A DNA stretch of 64,000 nucleotides from Phoronis australis (lineage: Eukaryota > Phoronida > Phoronidae). The position numbers and the translations under genes are program-made. Position 1 is the stretch's first letter. Each line of letters opens with the position of its first letter. The notes below the pieces were generated by a model that did no database searches, had not been told where the DNA came from, and saw only the letters and a list, made by a program, of their open reading frames with translations. The stretch spans positions 5,521 through 69,520 of the forward strand of contig NMRA01000401.1 of assembly GCA_002633005.1 (NCBI GenBank), in the 5' to 3' direction. This document shows positions 46,901 through 56,400 of this stretch, one piece after another.

Positions 46901-47142
46901 ATGAGCTATTCATAAATTCACTAGACATTTTTATTGATCATTTTGAGATCCTGATATGTCCGAAAAATAGTTTTCCATTTTTTGGATTGGCAAACCAAGT
47001 TTTTTAACGTCTTCAACATTTCAGTTGTTTCCTAATATTGTTAACGTTACAATGGAAGATTACCTGTTCCAGCGGTGGCTGGACAAGACAAAAACACTAT
47101 TGCCAACAGAACCGGAAGCAGGAGCACTCGAGGAGGCAGCAT
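31736..47142 (-). CDS. Secreted VWA-VWD-C8-TIL multidomain protein, at least nine exons
   Basis: Minus-strand gene starting at ATG 47142. Exons, in order: 47142-47064 signal peptide; 46004-45660 and 44964-44752 VWA; 38409-38150, 37276-37067 and about 36632-36531 VWD; 35145-35054 and 34220-34038 C8; 31938-31736 TIL. VWA domains bind ligands through a metal site; all three MIDAS parts are visible (DMSGS, the Thr of RTNMG, and MTDG). VWD-C8-TIL units build disulfide-linked extracellular proteins such as mucins, zonadhesin and von Willebrand factor. The phases agree across every junction except 36531/35145, which is unresolved. The visible part is about 560 residues. The 3' end was not found, so more domains may follow. 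The product should be secreted and cysteine-rich. I do not recognise a named orthologue. Confidence 0.85.
33143..33482. mobile_element. GGGGCCCGTT MITE, copy 1
   Basis: Inverted termini GGGGGCCCGTTGCA...ACTGACTTAG and CTTAAGTCAGTTTCTTAATT...GGGCCCC. The interior TCTTAATTTTGACTAACTTA is shared with copy 2 at 49.3 kb. It lies in an intron of the VWA/VWD gene. Confidence 0.7.
34038..34220 (-). CDS. VWA/VWD gene exon 8: C8 domain
   Basis: 183 bp after TTGCTAG. Encodes VFGQCVRGIDKSMVDDLF and DDCVYDVCEGTNKCAELDSF, then ANICRLKGYKITHIRWREEL ending at a Cys. The cysteine spacing and CVYDVC are typical of C8. The GTAAGT donor is in phase 1 and joins the TIL exon as Pro. Confidence 0.88.
35054..35145 (-). 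CDS. VWA/VWD gene exon 7: C8 domain, start
   Basis: 92 bp between TTTTCTCAG and GTACGT. Read in the frame demanded by the next exon it gives CVSPGLTPMNCSSMA and GLCAPLKDRN, which fits the start of a C8 domain (C..L.D..G.F..C). The next exon completes the G.FGQC motif with matching phase. Confidence 0.7.
35468..35598. mobile_element. Two adjacent mini-elements of the GCGGCGCA family
   Basis: GGCGCACCATAGGGGGCTGG occurs at 35471 and again at 35541. The second unit runs from GCGGCGC (35539) to GCGCCGC (35592-35598), a perfect terminal palindrome. The first lacks a clear right end. They lie in an intron of the VWA/VWD gene. Confidence 0.6.
36531..36632 (-). CDS. VWA/VWD gene exon 6: VWD domain, end (3' boundary uncertain)
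   Basis: After CTGCAG in phase 0 the frame reads DDAILRNGTQLEIPRPRT and then FKEVVESW, the expected end of a VWD domain following GNYN. A GT at 36530 (phase 0) and one at 36534 (phase 2) are the candidate donors. Neither joins cleanly to the next recognised exon, so an undetected short exon or a sequence error is possible. Confidence 0.7.
36757..36909. mobile_element. hAT-type MITE, copy 3
   Basis: 153 bp from CAGGGGCGGATCCAGG to TTAATCCGCCACTG, with the same interior as the other copies. It lies in an intron of the VWA/VWD gene. No flanking duplication was found. Confidence 0.8.
37067..37276 (-). CDS. VWA/VWD gene exon 5: VWD domain, middle part
   Basis: 70 codons, phase 0 on both sides. 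Begins VNGKLVVLPYIKTLHSGEF and includes FGLRVQYKGSNVYITVPRTY and the VWD hallmark VCGLCGNYN with its vicinal cysteine motif. Acceptor TTTCAG, donor GTAAGT. Confidence 0.93.
38150..38409 (-). CDS. VWA/VWD gene exon 4: VWD domain, first part
   Basis: 260 bp after TCTTCTTTTAG. Encodes KGPGYCLVTGDPHIKQIDGM and SFVDNGLCTYTLVKTCP, the canonical GDPH..DG start of a VWD domain, then SITIYIYGTEIRMLSNGKVF. Ends in phase 0 at GTAAGT. The upstream intron of 6.3 kb carries a LINE. Confidence 0.93.
38960..39430. repeat. Degenerate tandem units, period about 190-235 bp
   Basis: GGTGCTAGGGAAGTCGAATC (38964), GTGCTACGGTGGTCAAATC (39199) and GGTGCTAAAGTGGTCGAATC (39385) head three diverged units, the last preceded by GTGGCCACTAGGGGG. 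They lie just upstream of the LINE. Confidence 0.5.
39680..40189 (+). CDS. LINE ORF1-like protein (intact remnant)
   Basis: 170 codons including the stop, without interruption. The order of motifs (YNLLLFGIND, VKGFIEEKH, NCHRLSK, RAIILKFV, DRNNIL, KQKRGELTHNI) matches the RRM and C-terminal parts of L1-type ORF1 proteins, which coat LINE RNA. The usual coiled coil is not visible upstream, so the ORF is probably N-terminally truncated. Confidence 0.7.
   Translation: MRLVYDEWRSKRYNLLLFGINDPTRDTTSENVKQVVKGFIEEKHLLHHSYVNSLVFSNCHRLSKPLQSRKPNASRAIILKFVMLSDRNNILAAGSKLVEREGLAVRTDMPPLLKQKRGELTHNIANDLRKQQMFTRIKEAPDMIWLEVRKNKKNHGANLQRNYIPVLCV
40703..44310 (+). pseudogene. LINE ORF2 (endonuclease and reverse transcriptase), frameshifted
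   Basis: Segments in changing frames: 40703-41068 and 41107-41367 endonuclease; 41225-41815 linker; 42043-42297 and 42347-42712 fingers and palm of the reverse transcriptase; about 42750-43203 active-site region and thumb; 43524-43727 and 43803-44310 C-terminal region. The palm motif at 42754-42765 is YADY, preceded by a TAA at 42751. Not functional. Confidence 0.85.
44752..44964 (-). CDS. VWA/VWD gene exon 3: VWA domain, second part
   Basis: 213 bp between TTTTCAG and GTAAGT. Encodes GFPYDVHSMKVEGR, IVTFALGFGKAAKYLLAFI and ASKPLHRYR, the last strands and helix of a VWA fold (compare FALGVG and IAS.P in other VWA domains), ending RRICP. The phase 1 end joins the VWD exon with the codon for Lys. 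Confidence 0.9.
45660..46004 (-). CDS. VWA/VWD gene exon 2: VWA domain, first part
   Basis: 345 bp after TTTTCAG, phase 1 at both ends. Starts GCRCRKKADIFFLLDMSGSL (the G is shared with exon 1) and includes GRVAIASFAEGF, GGSRTNMGPAL and ILVVMTDG. It thus carries the DxSxS, Thr and Asp residues of an intact metal-ion-dependent adhesion site. Confidence 0.93.
46399..46545. repeat. Dispersed repeat shared with 7079-7206
   Basis: Second copy of the unnamed repeat (TTCGAGCAGTCCTTCGTTC and following). It lies in the first intron of the VWA/VWD gene. Confidence 0.6.
47064..47142 (-). CDS. VWA/VWD gene exon 1: signal peptide
   Basis: The start codon at 47142-47140 is followed by a classic signal peptide, MLPPRVLLLPVLLAIVFLSC, and then PATAG with a plausible cleavage site after Ala. 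The exon ends after GGA ACA G at a GTAATC donor in phase 1, which fits the phase 1 start of the VWA exon exactly. Confidence 0.85.
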
Positions 47143-47218
47143 ACTGAGTTATGAGGAGACCTGGAAAAGAATGAGGTGGCACGTGCGAGCATGCGTCATA
47201 ATGTCATTTGCATGTGGG

Positions 47219-47228
47219 ATTTTATATA
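47219..47228 (-). promoter_or_regulatory. TATA-like box upstream of the VWA/VWD gene
   Basis: TATATAAAA on the minus strand about 80 bp before the start codon, with an octamer ATGCAAAT (47206-47213) just downstream. It would place transcription start near 47190. A TTTTCCAG close to the start codon could instead be an acceptor of a 5' UTR intron, which would make the box irrelevant. Confidence 0.4.
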
Positions 47229-47817
47229 CAGGGCAACAACTACTGATTTAGGCAATAGTAATGCATTTATATTGCACACTGCGGTGTGTTTCGTGAAAAG
47301 TAACTTTAGACTTCGTCAGTTAGCCTTGCGCACCTTGTTTTCGAAAAAAAAAATCAGTTTAGTAAAAGCACAAAGGCTCTAAGAATATATCCATAATTGC
47401 AAGTTACAGAGATCAACAGTATAAAGCAGTAGTTCTAGATTGTGATATATTAATAATACATGGTTTAAGCCTTGTTCAGTAATTGTGAATGGAGGCTTAT
47501 GGCCAAATTCTCACTAAAGTCTCAAGCCACTTCTGATCACTGGAAACTGTTTTATGAAGGTGCTGCAGAGTTAGAACAGAAACTTGGTCTGAGCCGCCCA
47601 CTTCGCAATTGTCGAAAAACGGGTTGGCTATTATGAGCGCGACACAGTCCTGAAATAATTTACAGGAAAAAAATCTCAGTGACTAGCAGTTGGAGACTGC
47701 GTTTTTGCTCAAGGAAGATTGAATTATTTTTCGAAAATAGTTGCGTGGAGCGTTAGACCAAGTTTCCAACTCAAGACTTAAGTCAGTTTTCATGAGGAGT
47801 CTCCGGGATGACCTGCA

Positions 47818-47879
47818 TGACGTAACTAGGATGACATGCATGACGTAACCAGGAAAACTAGTGACGTTCACTGACGTAA
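47818..47879. promoter_or_regulatory. Cluster of four TGACGT (CRE/bZIP-like) sites
   Basis: TGACGTAA at 47818, 47841 and 47872 and TGACGTTC at 47862, all in the same direction within 62 bp, about 0.7 kb upstream of the VWA/VWD start codon. TGACGTAA is a typical ATF/CREB or PAR-bZIP half-site. The first two lie in a short imperfect tandem repeat (GCATGACGTAAC). Confidence 0.4.
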
Positions 47880-47999
47880 ACTGCAAACATTCCCTAGCAG
47901 GTGGGTGTAATTCAAAAGGCTAGAACTAAAAACCTGATTCTGTAAAGGTAAAGTGAAATCTTCTCAGCGAAATATCTAGAAAATATAAAATTCAACTCA

Positions 48000-49330
48000 G
48001 TGAAATTATATATTTTTTGAATATGGAAAGTCTGCACAATGATATCCTTGGGCTTTATAAGCCGTTATCTGCCTCAAGTGACGATGTCGTTTTAGAAAAA
48101 TTAAACCCAAAGGTACATTATTCATAGCAAAACCATGGCATCGATGAAACATCAAACCGCTGTTAATTTTCTTTTTCTAAATTATGAATTCGATTTTTAA
48201 CGAAAATCATACAAGTCATACATTTGAGAGCTCTCCGTGCAAAATTGGAACATTTCAGAAACAATTTGTAACAGTGCTCTGAAGAAAAGTGCATATATCC
48301 GGAAGTTTCACTTGGATCCAATGAGTCATTTCTGAGATAGGGTGTTCCCAAATAAGTCAAATTTAAGGAGATGTTCATTAAACAAATTTTGGTATTTTTT
48401 CTAGAGGCCCACGTAACATTAAACATAATGCTTTGACTCAACCCTAACTCCGGCTACGTGATCATGAAGTGATATAAACAGCGAGAACCTTACCTTGTGA
48501 AAAAGCGTGACAAAACTTCGATCTGCAATGAAGTTTTTCGTCAATCACATTAAATACATATCCGAACATCAAAGCGCCGAGATAGGCGCCACCTGGACTT
48601 GGTAATCTATTTCAAACAGTTTGACGGAGAAGTTGAGATGAAACGACTGCGTTCGATAACAATTAATCGTATTTCACGCAGGTATAAAGGGAGTGTTCCA
48701 GCTCAGGCGTTCAACATTTGACAGAAATCACGTTCTTCAATAATCATGAAAACTTCCGAGACAAACAGAAAGTAAACAAACTTGACGGAAATAACATCTT
48801 AGTCTTTTAAATGACTTATTGTTATTAAAATGACCTAAACAAAAATTCTTTTTCGAGACTCAGGAGTGGTATCCCCTATGTTAATACGGAGGGGGGCACG
48901 CTCCGGCCCGACCATCGCCAAGAGCAGGCCCCTTACAGGGGACTCCACTTTGAGGCTCGAGAACGGATTTCTTGCCTTTTTGATTTTAATTAGAATAAGT
49001 CATTCAAGATGATAAGCTGTTAAATTCATTCTGTGTGTTTGCTACAGTTGAATACATACTCCAAACGAGAAATGTATCGATTTGCAATGGTATTCATACA
49101 ATCATGTTTCCATTAAAGTGACATTTCGGAGACAATAAAGCATAATAAAATGCACAAAGCTGAGCAGAATTGCCTGAACTTACATTACTTACTGTTTTAG
49201 GAACATCGCATCGAAGGTACGTCGATTTCCTTACATTTTTCTCTTGGTTTTATTTTGTAAGATTCTGGGAGGCCATTGGATCTCCACTTCCCCGCTGTTG
49301 AGCCATGTGACGTCAGAATACCGCTTTTCT
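48000..49330. other. Upstream flank of the VWA/VWD gene, nothing recognised
   Basis: No gene or named repeat was seen. A GC-rich patch near 48885-48960 (GGAGGGGGGCACGCTCCGGC) stands out from the AT-rich surroundings. Confidence 0.5.
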
Positions 49331-49339
49331 TAGAGTCCA

Positions 49340-49589
49340 GGGGCCCGTTCCAACAAAACAGACTTAGCTAAGACAAATCTTAAAATTTTAGTAAATTTTA
49401 AAATACAAGTTAAATTTGTCTCAAAACCAATTCAAGAAAGAGATCTAAAGTTCGGCTTAAGTGTGTGACATAATTTTTGTCTTAATTTTGACTAACTTAC
49501 CGAATGTGGAAGTTTCAAAGTTTGGAATTCAAGACAAATCTTAAACTTAAGCAAAATGAACTTAAGTCAGTTTCTTGGAACAGGCCCCT
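49340..49589. mobile_element. GGGGCCCGTT MITE, copy 2
   Basis: 250 bp with termini GGGGCCCGTTCCAACAAAAC and TTTCTTGGAACAGGCCCC. Nearly every block of copy 1 is present in order. Confidence 0.75.
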
Positions 49590-50485
49590 GACGTGATGTC
49601 CAAAACAAAGTATTCTGGTAAACAGATAGGTTATAGGGAAAGGGGGACGTTTATTCACAAGCATAATATGTAAAAACATAAACAAAATTACAGTGCGGGT
49701 GATCACAGAGACAGCTTGAAACTATTCCATTGTGTATCGATTATGCCGACTGGCCGAGGTCATTCGAAAGGCATGTTCAATCGGCTACTTTGTAATTTGT
49801 GAAGAATTAACGTTGATACGTTTTGACAATCGTTGTTACAAAAAAGAAACTTTGTTCAATTTTCATGTTTTTTGTGTTTGTGGCCAGCGACCAGTTAGGC
49901 CTAAGGGTAGTCTTGGCGCAAAGCTTTATAGGCCTACTAACAAGCTGTATTTTGCCATAGTCTTCACTGGTAGCTGGTGACTGAGGCTAACTAAGGTCTA
50001 CCGCGGCAGTGTGACACAGGACTAACCAGCCCGTAATTTCATGCAAGTGTCTGAAACTAAGCAGCATTTATCATTTGACCATTTTACTTCGACAAAACAG
50101 CTTGCAACCGCATGCGTTTACCGTTCGCCAGTGTCTGGTCTCGATCCGCACCGGGTCCGATAGGCTGCGGTCCCGAGTATGGCAAAATAATTTCTGCCAA
50201 AATTTATTCGCCACATTTCTTCAGCAAATTCCATAAAATTGTCCGTAGTTAGTTTTATCAAAATTAAGGCGCGCTGTCGATTATTTTATCCCCGTTTGCT
50301 GGCTGGTAACGCGTGAGAGAAGGACTTTAAGTTACATCGTTGGTCAAAACTACAAAAAATCAAGCCAACACGAAAACAATATCCCAAATGCGTTATTTTT
50401 CGGCCGTAAACGCTATCAGAAATATTGTCTTACCTCGGCTAAATCTTAAATATTGAGTTGACGGCTATAGTATGACACGTAAAAC

Positions 50486-50784
50486 CAGGGGCAGATCCAG
50501 GATTTTGAGTCAGTGGGGGCCAGGGCACAGGAATAACTAGAATTTCGCCTCTTGCTCGCGTCCAGCCTAAAATGTAGGGATGCAGGAGGTCGAATTTTTG
50601 GGTTTGTTTACCTTATTACTAAAAAACAAGCGGGGTTTGTTCAATGCCTATGCATTGTGCATTTGCCCCCGAGCACCCCTGAGTGCGGGCATATGCTAAT
50701 CAGCACCCCGAACTGCCAAATGGAATCTGGGAGAATTTTAGAGGGGCCATGGCCCCCTTGCCCCGCCTCCCAAATCTGCCACTG
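50486..50784. mobile_element. hAT-type MITE, copy 4, with an internal insertion
   Basis: CAGGGGCAGATCCAGGATTT to AAATCTGCCACTG. At 299 bp it is about twice the size of the other copies, because unrelated sequence (about 50550-50700) lies between the shared left and right halves. Confidence 0.75.
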
Positions 50785-51652
50785 AAGACACACATGAATG
50801 GATTATTGTCCTGTGTTTAACATAGAATATCAAAGTATAAATCATTTCCAAAATTCAAATGTTTTAATTGGAAATTCGTTCAGGATTGAGAATCTATGGG
50901 AGTATTTGTTTCAAGTGAGGCGACTTCAACCACAACGTCTCAGATTTCTAACAGCCGAGTATTTGAAACTGCAACAACTAGTGTTTTTTACGGTTACGCT
51001 GCTTTATGTAATGTGAAAACAACCTTCATATGGTCAAATAGTAGTGGGGAAATCAGGGCTTCTTGACCGGAAGAACGAAGGCTTGCTTTCAATTAAACTG
51101 CGTGTTACATTGGGTGGCGAAATAACTTCGCAGCGGATAATATCAACTGAAACTCGTAAATTGATGACCTTTGATCTGAAGAAATTTTGAATAACATTAT
51201 TAAAAGCTAGATAGTTATCGAACGGTCGGCAGCTAGGGTGCAAATTGCGGTTAAATTACACTGGTACTTCTCAGAAAGTGACAAATTAAAACACTGTCAA
51301 AAAATATTGTTTTGTCGAGGGAAAACATCCGTCTTCTGGTGGTGAAATCACTACATATCGTAAATAGGCCCGTCTTCATTAAACACAGACCTGTACGATT
51401 GGTCTAAAATAGTCTCGGGCTCCGACTGAATGGATGTTTTCCGAGCTAAGAAGAGCGGACTTTTCGTCACTGTTTGAAGCCATCTTTGAGCCTTAGTCAA
51501 GCAACAACGAAATTCCAGTTCTTTCCACGTCTAGAAATCACGTCAAGTATGAGTTACGAACAATCGTTAAGATCAAAAAAGCAACTTGATTGCAGCTTTA
51601 ACAATAGCTTCGTGCACGCGCAGGTCCATAGGGGGCGTGAGAGACAGGGCAC

Positions 51653-52281
51653 GTTGACGTACACGTACTGCCGCCCCTCGCTGGTTCCCTGCGTGCCGCT
51701 AGGTGGGGCGGTAGCCGCGCCAGCACGCAGGTATCACTTAAATTTCCTCTGTAAATTTTTTTACACCGGCGTTTCTGATTGGCTAGTCGATTCGTCAACA
51801 GGCAGCGCTTTGCGCAAACAAACTGGCATGGCTGATGGACTGAAGTGTAAATGTGGTCTGTTGTACAGACAAACCGGTGCTTAAAATTATGTTCAGGAAA
51901 TGTGAAGCCTAGAAATTATGATTGAGCCTTTTCGGAATGCATCTTTCTACTGTCGATGACTTTTGTTTACGATAGTGTCCTTATACAGTATGAATAACAC
52001 ACCGTAATATGTGTTTATTGTGCATGTATGTGCTTCAAGCACGCGTCTATTAAACATCACTGCACAAACGAAATAGTTGCTGCGACGCCACTTGCATGAC
52101 AAGGCTAAAATCATTCACAGTCTGCCATTTTTTCACGGTGTTGTAAAGCTAACCAATGACTGCCAAGATTACATCGACCAATGCTAAAGCGCGTGCCACT
52201 GCGTGATACCTGCGTGCTGGCTGGGCTAAGCACGCAGGGAACCAGCGAGACTGCCGCCCATTCGGCAATAGTGACGTCAAC
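51653..52281. mobile_element. Non-autonomous DNA transposon, copy B (uninterrupted)
   Basis: About 630 bp. The left end GTTGACGT and the right end ACGTCAAC frame inverted repeats of about 80 bp that include CTGGTTCCCTGCGTGC and GCACGCAGGTATCAC. It has no coding capacity. It matches copy A at 28.6-29.6 kb without the nested MITE. Confidence 0.75.
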
Positions 52282-52289
52282 ATCCGATG

Positions 52290-55200
52290 GTGCGACAATT
52301 TATGCCTTGGACACCGGGACGTTTTGTCACTTCCTTACTGGACAATATGTGCCACAGCACTGGCAGGTAGTTTGCTTTCCACGTTTTTTTGGTTCATAGC
52401 CGCAGATCCTGATCAAGTCAGGGATTACAAACAATTGTTAGAAAACCCCAAAACGAGGCTGTAGCAAGGGGTGAAAACAGTAGTAATGATGACGATAACG
52501 ATGACGATGATGATCAGACTATACTTAAAATGTATGTACCAAGGCCGTCAGAACATGATTTTCAGTGCGCGGCAAGTGGCAACACTTATAAACACGCCCG
52601 AAGCCAAGCTCGTTTGCAGGAGGGTCGATTTTGCAAACAGGGACCTTGGGAATCTAAAAATGTGTTTGAAGGCGTACCGCTGGAAAGGATCCATATTTTC
52701 CATATTGGAAAATATTTACATGTACAACTAAGAAGAGAGAACATGTGCCCCTCTCGCCCTACATTTTCCATATTGTTTCTGGGCCCCAAATATGGATTTT
52801 CCATGGACCCCAGGCTAGAACCCAAGGGACACCGGAGGTTCGAGTTCCAATGACATAGAGGAGAAAATTCAAAAAGTCCAACCTTCCGAATTTTAAAGCC
52901 AAACTCATGGAAATATACAAATTAATAGTTTGACAATTTGTAGCATTTGGGTAGTTAATCTTTGGTATCTTACACACTACCCTCGGAGGTGCTAGTTCCA
53001 AACGCCAAAGTTCAGTAATTTGAACTCTTGCATCTGGACCAAGACCTCCGTGGCATGAGAATGGTCGAGATTGATGAAAATTTTAAACTCTCCTTAGTTA
53101 AACACGGTTACGGGCCTGGATTCTGATTGGATGTCTACTTATCCAGATTCCACCAGTTCATGTCTGTTTCACTGTATCCTCCTTCCCAGAATTTTTTGCT
53201 CTTCTATTCAACCAGCGATGTTGCACCTTATGCAAAACAAAAGGACGGACATTAGGTGACTAATCCTAAGCAAAACCACGAATAAGCAACCGTTTCCAAA
53301 CCTTCAAGAAATCTCTAACAGGAAGAACTTGAAACATCACAACTTTTTGGGAAACCACGCGTCAAACAGCCTTGAGGGTGCGTTTTGAAAACGAAAATCA
53401 TCATTTTCATAACACTTTTCATAACTGGCATTGAATGCTTCGAAGGAAACAACCTTTTTTTGCATAATGCCAAGTAGTTTCTCTTTATTTGACTGGGTAA
53501 GGAAAATGCATTCGCAAACAAAGAATTTGGCCCGCTGTTCCTATTTCTGAATTTACTGAGGCTGAAGTGACGGTGGTTGGAGTTTTTAAACCTGCGTTTC
53601 GTCAGTATTTAGCTGACAAAAACAAATGAATTAAGTCACTTCGCTTTATACAAAGGTTTCATAATAGTCTTTTACGAAAAAGAACCTAAAAACACAAGCT
53701 ACTCAAAAAACGCTTCAAATTTTTTGAGGTTAGGCAACATTAAACAGACCCCATAATGCGCATTCCCAGTCCACAAGACATTACGTGAGTGCAGTCGAAG
53801 TCGGACATTCTTTTACAGTGTACTTTGGCTTTGGGTACGCCAGGCCGATAACGCCAGCTTGAACGAATTTCCCCCGATTACAGCATGGGTGGAGGTGATA
53901 TTTGTAGTGCGTATGAATGCAGTCGTCAACTTGTGCGTGAATTTTTTGGCTTGCCGGATCATCAACCAAGCTTCAACATCGGCACTAGACGTGATTTCAG
54001 GGGTGCGTCGATTTAGTTTGGCAAAAAAATGGTTTAGAGTCAAGAAAAGAAAAGATGAGCAAAGCGCGCTTTTCGAATAAAAGTTTCTAATTTTAAAATT
54101 TCTCTCGGTTGTGAAAGTTTGGACTGACCATAATTGTGGGCTTTCTCGGTACTGTAATCCTATTTTACTTTCATATTTTCAGATGTTGTTTTGCGGAAAG
54201 GGGTATAAATCTGAAGGAGCTGAACTTTACACATTCAGTTTGATGCAGCAGTACTCCCGAACATCTCTTACTAATACGTTTTATCAGTTATATACTTGAC
54301 GTTTCAGAAGCAGGATTGTCGCTAATTTTTTTTTTGTCCGTGGAAGTATTGCAATTTTAAAATCTAATAACTCACATACTCACCATATAACGGGATCGAA
54401 ATTTCGGACGAGCCCAATTAAGCGATTTCGTCAACAATACCGAGTGTAAAAATTGCAGGTGGTTGTAGCTCTATATTCAGTGAATGACCAAATAATTTTA
54501 AGCAAAAACTTAATTTTCAGAACAACTGGTTGGTCCCTAGTCGGTAAAACAACTCTTAAAGAGTTCCCATAATGCCTTTCCTTACTTTTTGAGGTTTCAG
54601 TTAGCTGATATGAAATAGATATAATGAAATCTAACTAAATAAGCACTTTTCATGCCAAATAGTGGGGAGTCTTTTTAATTTTGAAGAAAAACTTATTTGT
54701 TATTTTCAAGTTTCCCGCAAAATGATGTAATGGGGGGCAGACGTTTGGTCACTTGACTATCCATTGCGGAACACAGCAGATCAGAAGACAAGGACAATTT
54801 TGAGCGAGAAATGGACAATTATTTTGCAAACAGAAGGACCAAACAGTGAATTCGATTTCCCACTTAGCGAACTTTTGTCGGCTTTGAGGCCATATGAACG
54901 CGACCTGCACGAGACATGCAGCAGACATATATATATATGAGCCACAACCAACGGAACCAAGGCAAGGTTAATATTCACAAAATAGACACTTTATAATCAC
55001 TGACAAAGGCCACATTAAACCTGGGTCACTCGTATTCCCTGTTGCACGGTCTAAACACAACGCATACGTCTCGCCGAAGCACTCGATCTAGTGGGCCACG
55101 TGTCTGGACGGAGGTGGAAAGCCTGACATCATTCGCCTTAGATTGGAAGCAGTTTGTTCGTTATTAATAAAATTTGCAAGTGCACTTACAAGGTGTCGAG

Positions 55201-55920
55201 TCCTTCATCGTAACGCTGCTTTTGTGTTTGGTCGAAACACGATTCCTTGAATGAAATATGCCGAACAAAGTATGGCTCCCGACCGAATCGTAGGCCTATG
55301 TCAACCTTCCACAGTCATTTCACCTTCTCGTACGGCGCACAAACCGATGCCATTTCTGTGCAACTTTCACGTCTTTAGAAAATTCGAAGACAGAAACATT
55401 CTCGGTTAAGTTGGACCCTCCAAAAACGCACCTTTTCATGTCTGAAAAAGGCGGCTCTCCGCGGACTTTCCTCACAACTCCTTAGTATCACACTGGTAAA
55501 AACTACAACGGCGGAGACGGTCTTCCACCCATTACGTACAACCCCGATAACTGAAAAATATCTTTTTTAATCTGTTTGGCGTGCTTCTTATCAACAGGTA
55601 GACTAAAGGCTATTAAATCTCTTTAAGACGTATCAACAAAATTCTTTTTGAGACACCGGCAGGGTCGTGACGGGAACTCTTCAAACTTTACTCTAAAGTG
55701 TAGAATTAAGTCATGAATAGCACTCGACACTCGAATTGCACATAAAATATAAACCTGGACGCGTCGAAATTGCGATCGCGTGGACACTCTTATCTGCGGA
55801 AATAATACGGCGAATATAACTGCACTAGTTATTCACACGAAGATTCGACTTTTTACTTTTTGCATTTTTTCCATCTTTAACCCTGCCGGTGAACTCGTGA
55901 ACTGAAGCATTCGGGTCACT
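52290..55920. other. Intergenic, no supported gene
   Basis: A GATGAC microsatellite lies near 52485-52515. On the minus strand near 53350-53470 a 42-codon frame (VVSFEAFNASYEK...LFDAWFPKKL) and near 53815-54040 another (VEAWLMIRQAKKF) look like worn coding pieces, perhaps transposon-derived; neither was identified. Confidence 0.45.
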
Positions 55921-55922
55921 AT

Positions 55923-56400
55923 TATTAAAATCTCTTGGTCTATTTACACCGACCTTTAGTTTATTTACACTGTCACGACGTTTCGGTCGGTCTATTCTCC
56001 GGCCATCGTCAGGTGTTCCCGCCTTCGTTCGATTACGGATATATGTGGTACACTCATTGTGTGATTTTTTTTGCCCTAGGCAGATAATTCGAGTCCAGCA
56101 CCTTAGTAACCACTACACCACGGAGTCATCCATTTACTTAGAGGGAATTTTATTATACTTAAACCTTCCTAAGTAGACTGAGCCAGGTGTCACTTGGTTG
56201 TTTGCTTGGCTGACTGAAGACATTGCCTTGTGTACTTTCATGTATATGATTTCTTTGATCTTTCTCTTGGTCCAACCTGTTTCACTGTCAAGTATTCGGA
56301 TGTTATTCCACTGGATATTGTGTTGTAAATAGACTAGAGGTCTAGACCAAGAGATTTTAATAATATTTGTAATACGCCACCACCTCAGAGCGGTTTTAGA
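55923..56400 (-). mobile_element. Penelope-like retroelement 3' fragment with inverted ends
   Basis: About 480 bp. On the minus strand 56325-56166 reads QHNIQWNNIRILDSETGW and then TKRKIKEIIYMKV, matching the C-terminal end of the GIY-YIG endonuclease region of Penelope-like proteins (W..I.ILD.E..W..RKIKE). TTAAAATCTCTTGGTCTA appears at the left end and inverted at the right end (56345-56368). A tRNA-like 5' half sits between the coding remnant and the non-coding tail. 5'-truncated and inactive. Confidence 0.65.
56085..56128 (-). other. tRNA-like half (A box only) within the Penelope-like fragment
   Basis: On the minus strand GACTCCGTGGTGTAGTGGTT resembles a tRNA 5' half. TGGTGTAGTGG fits the A-box consensus TRGYNNANNGG. 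No B box or 3' half is seen, so this is a relic or SINE part rather than a tRNA gene. Confidence 0.45.

Noticed and set aside
56085-56128. Functional tRNA gene
   Set aside because: Only an A box is present; there is no B box, acceptor stem or terminator.
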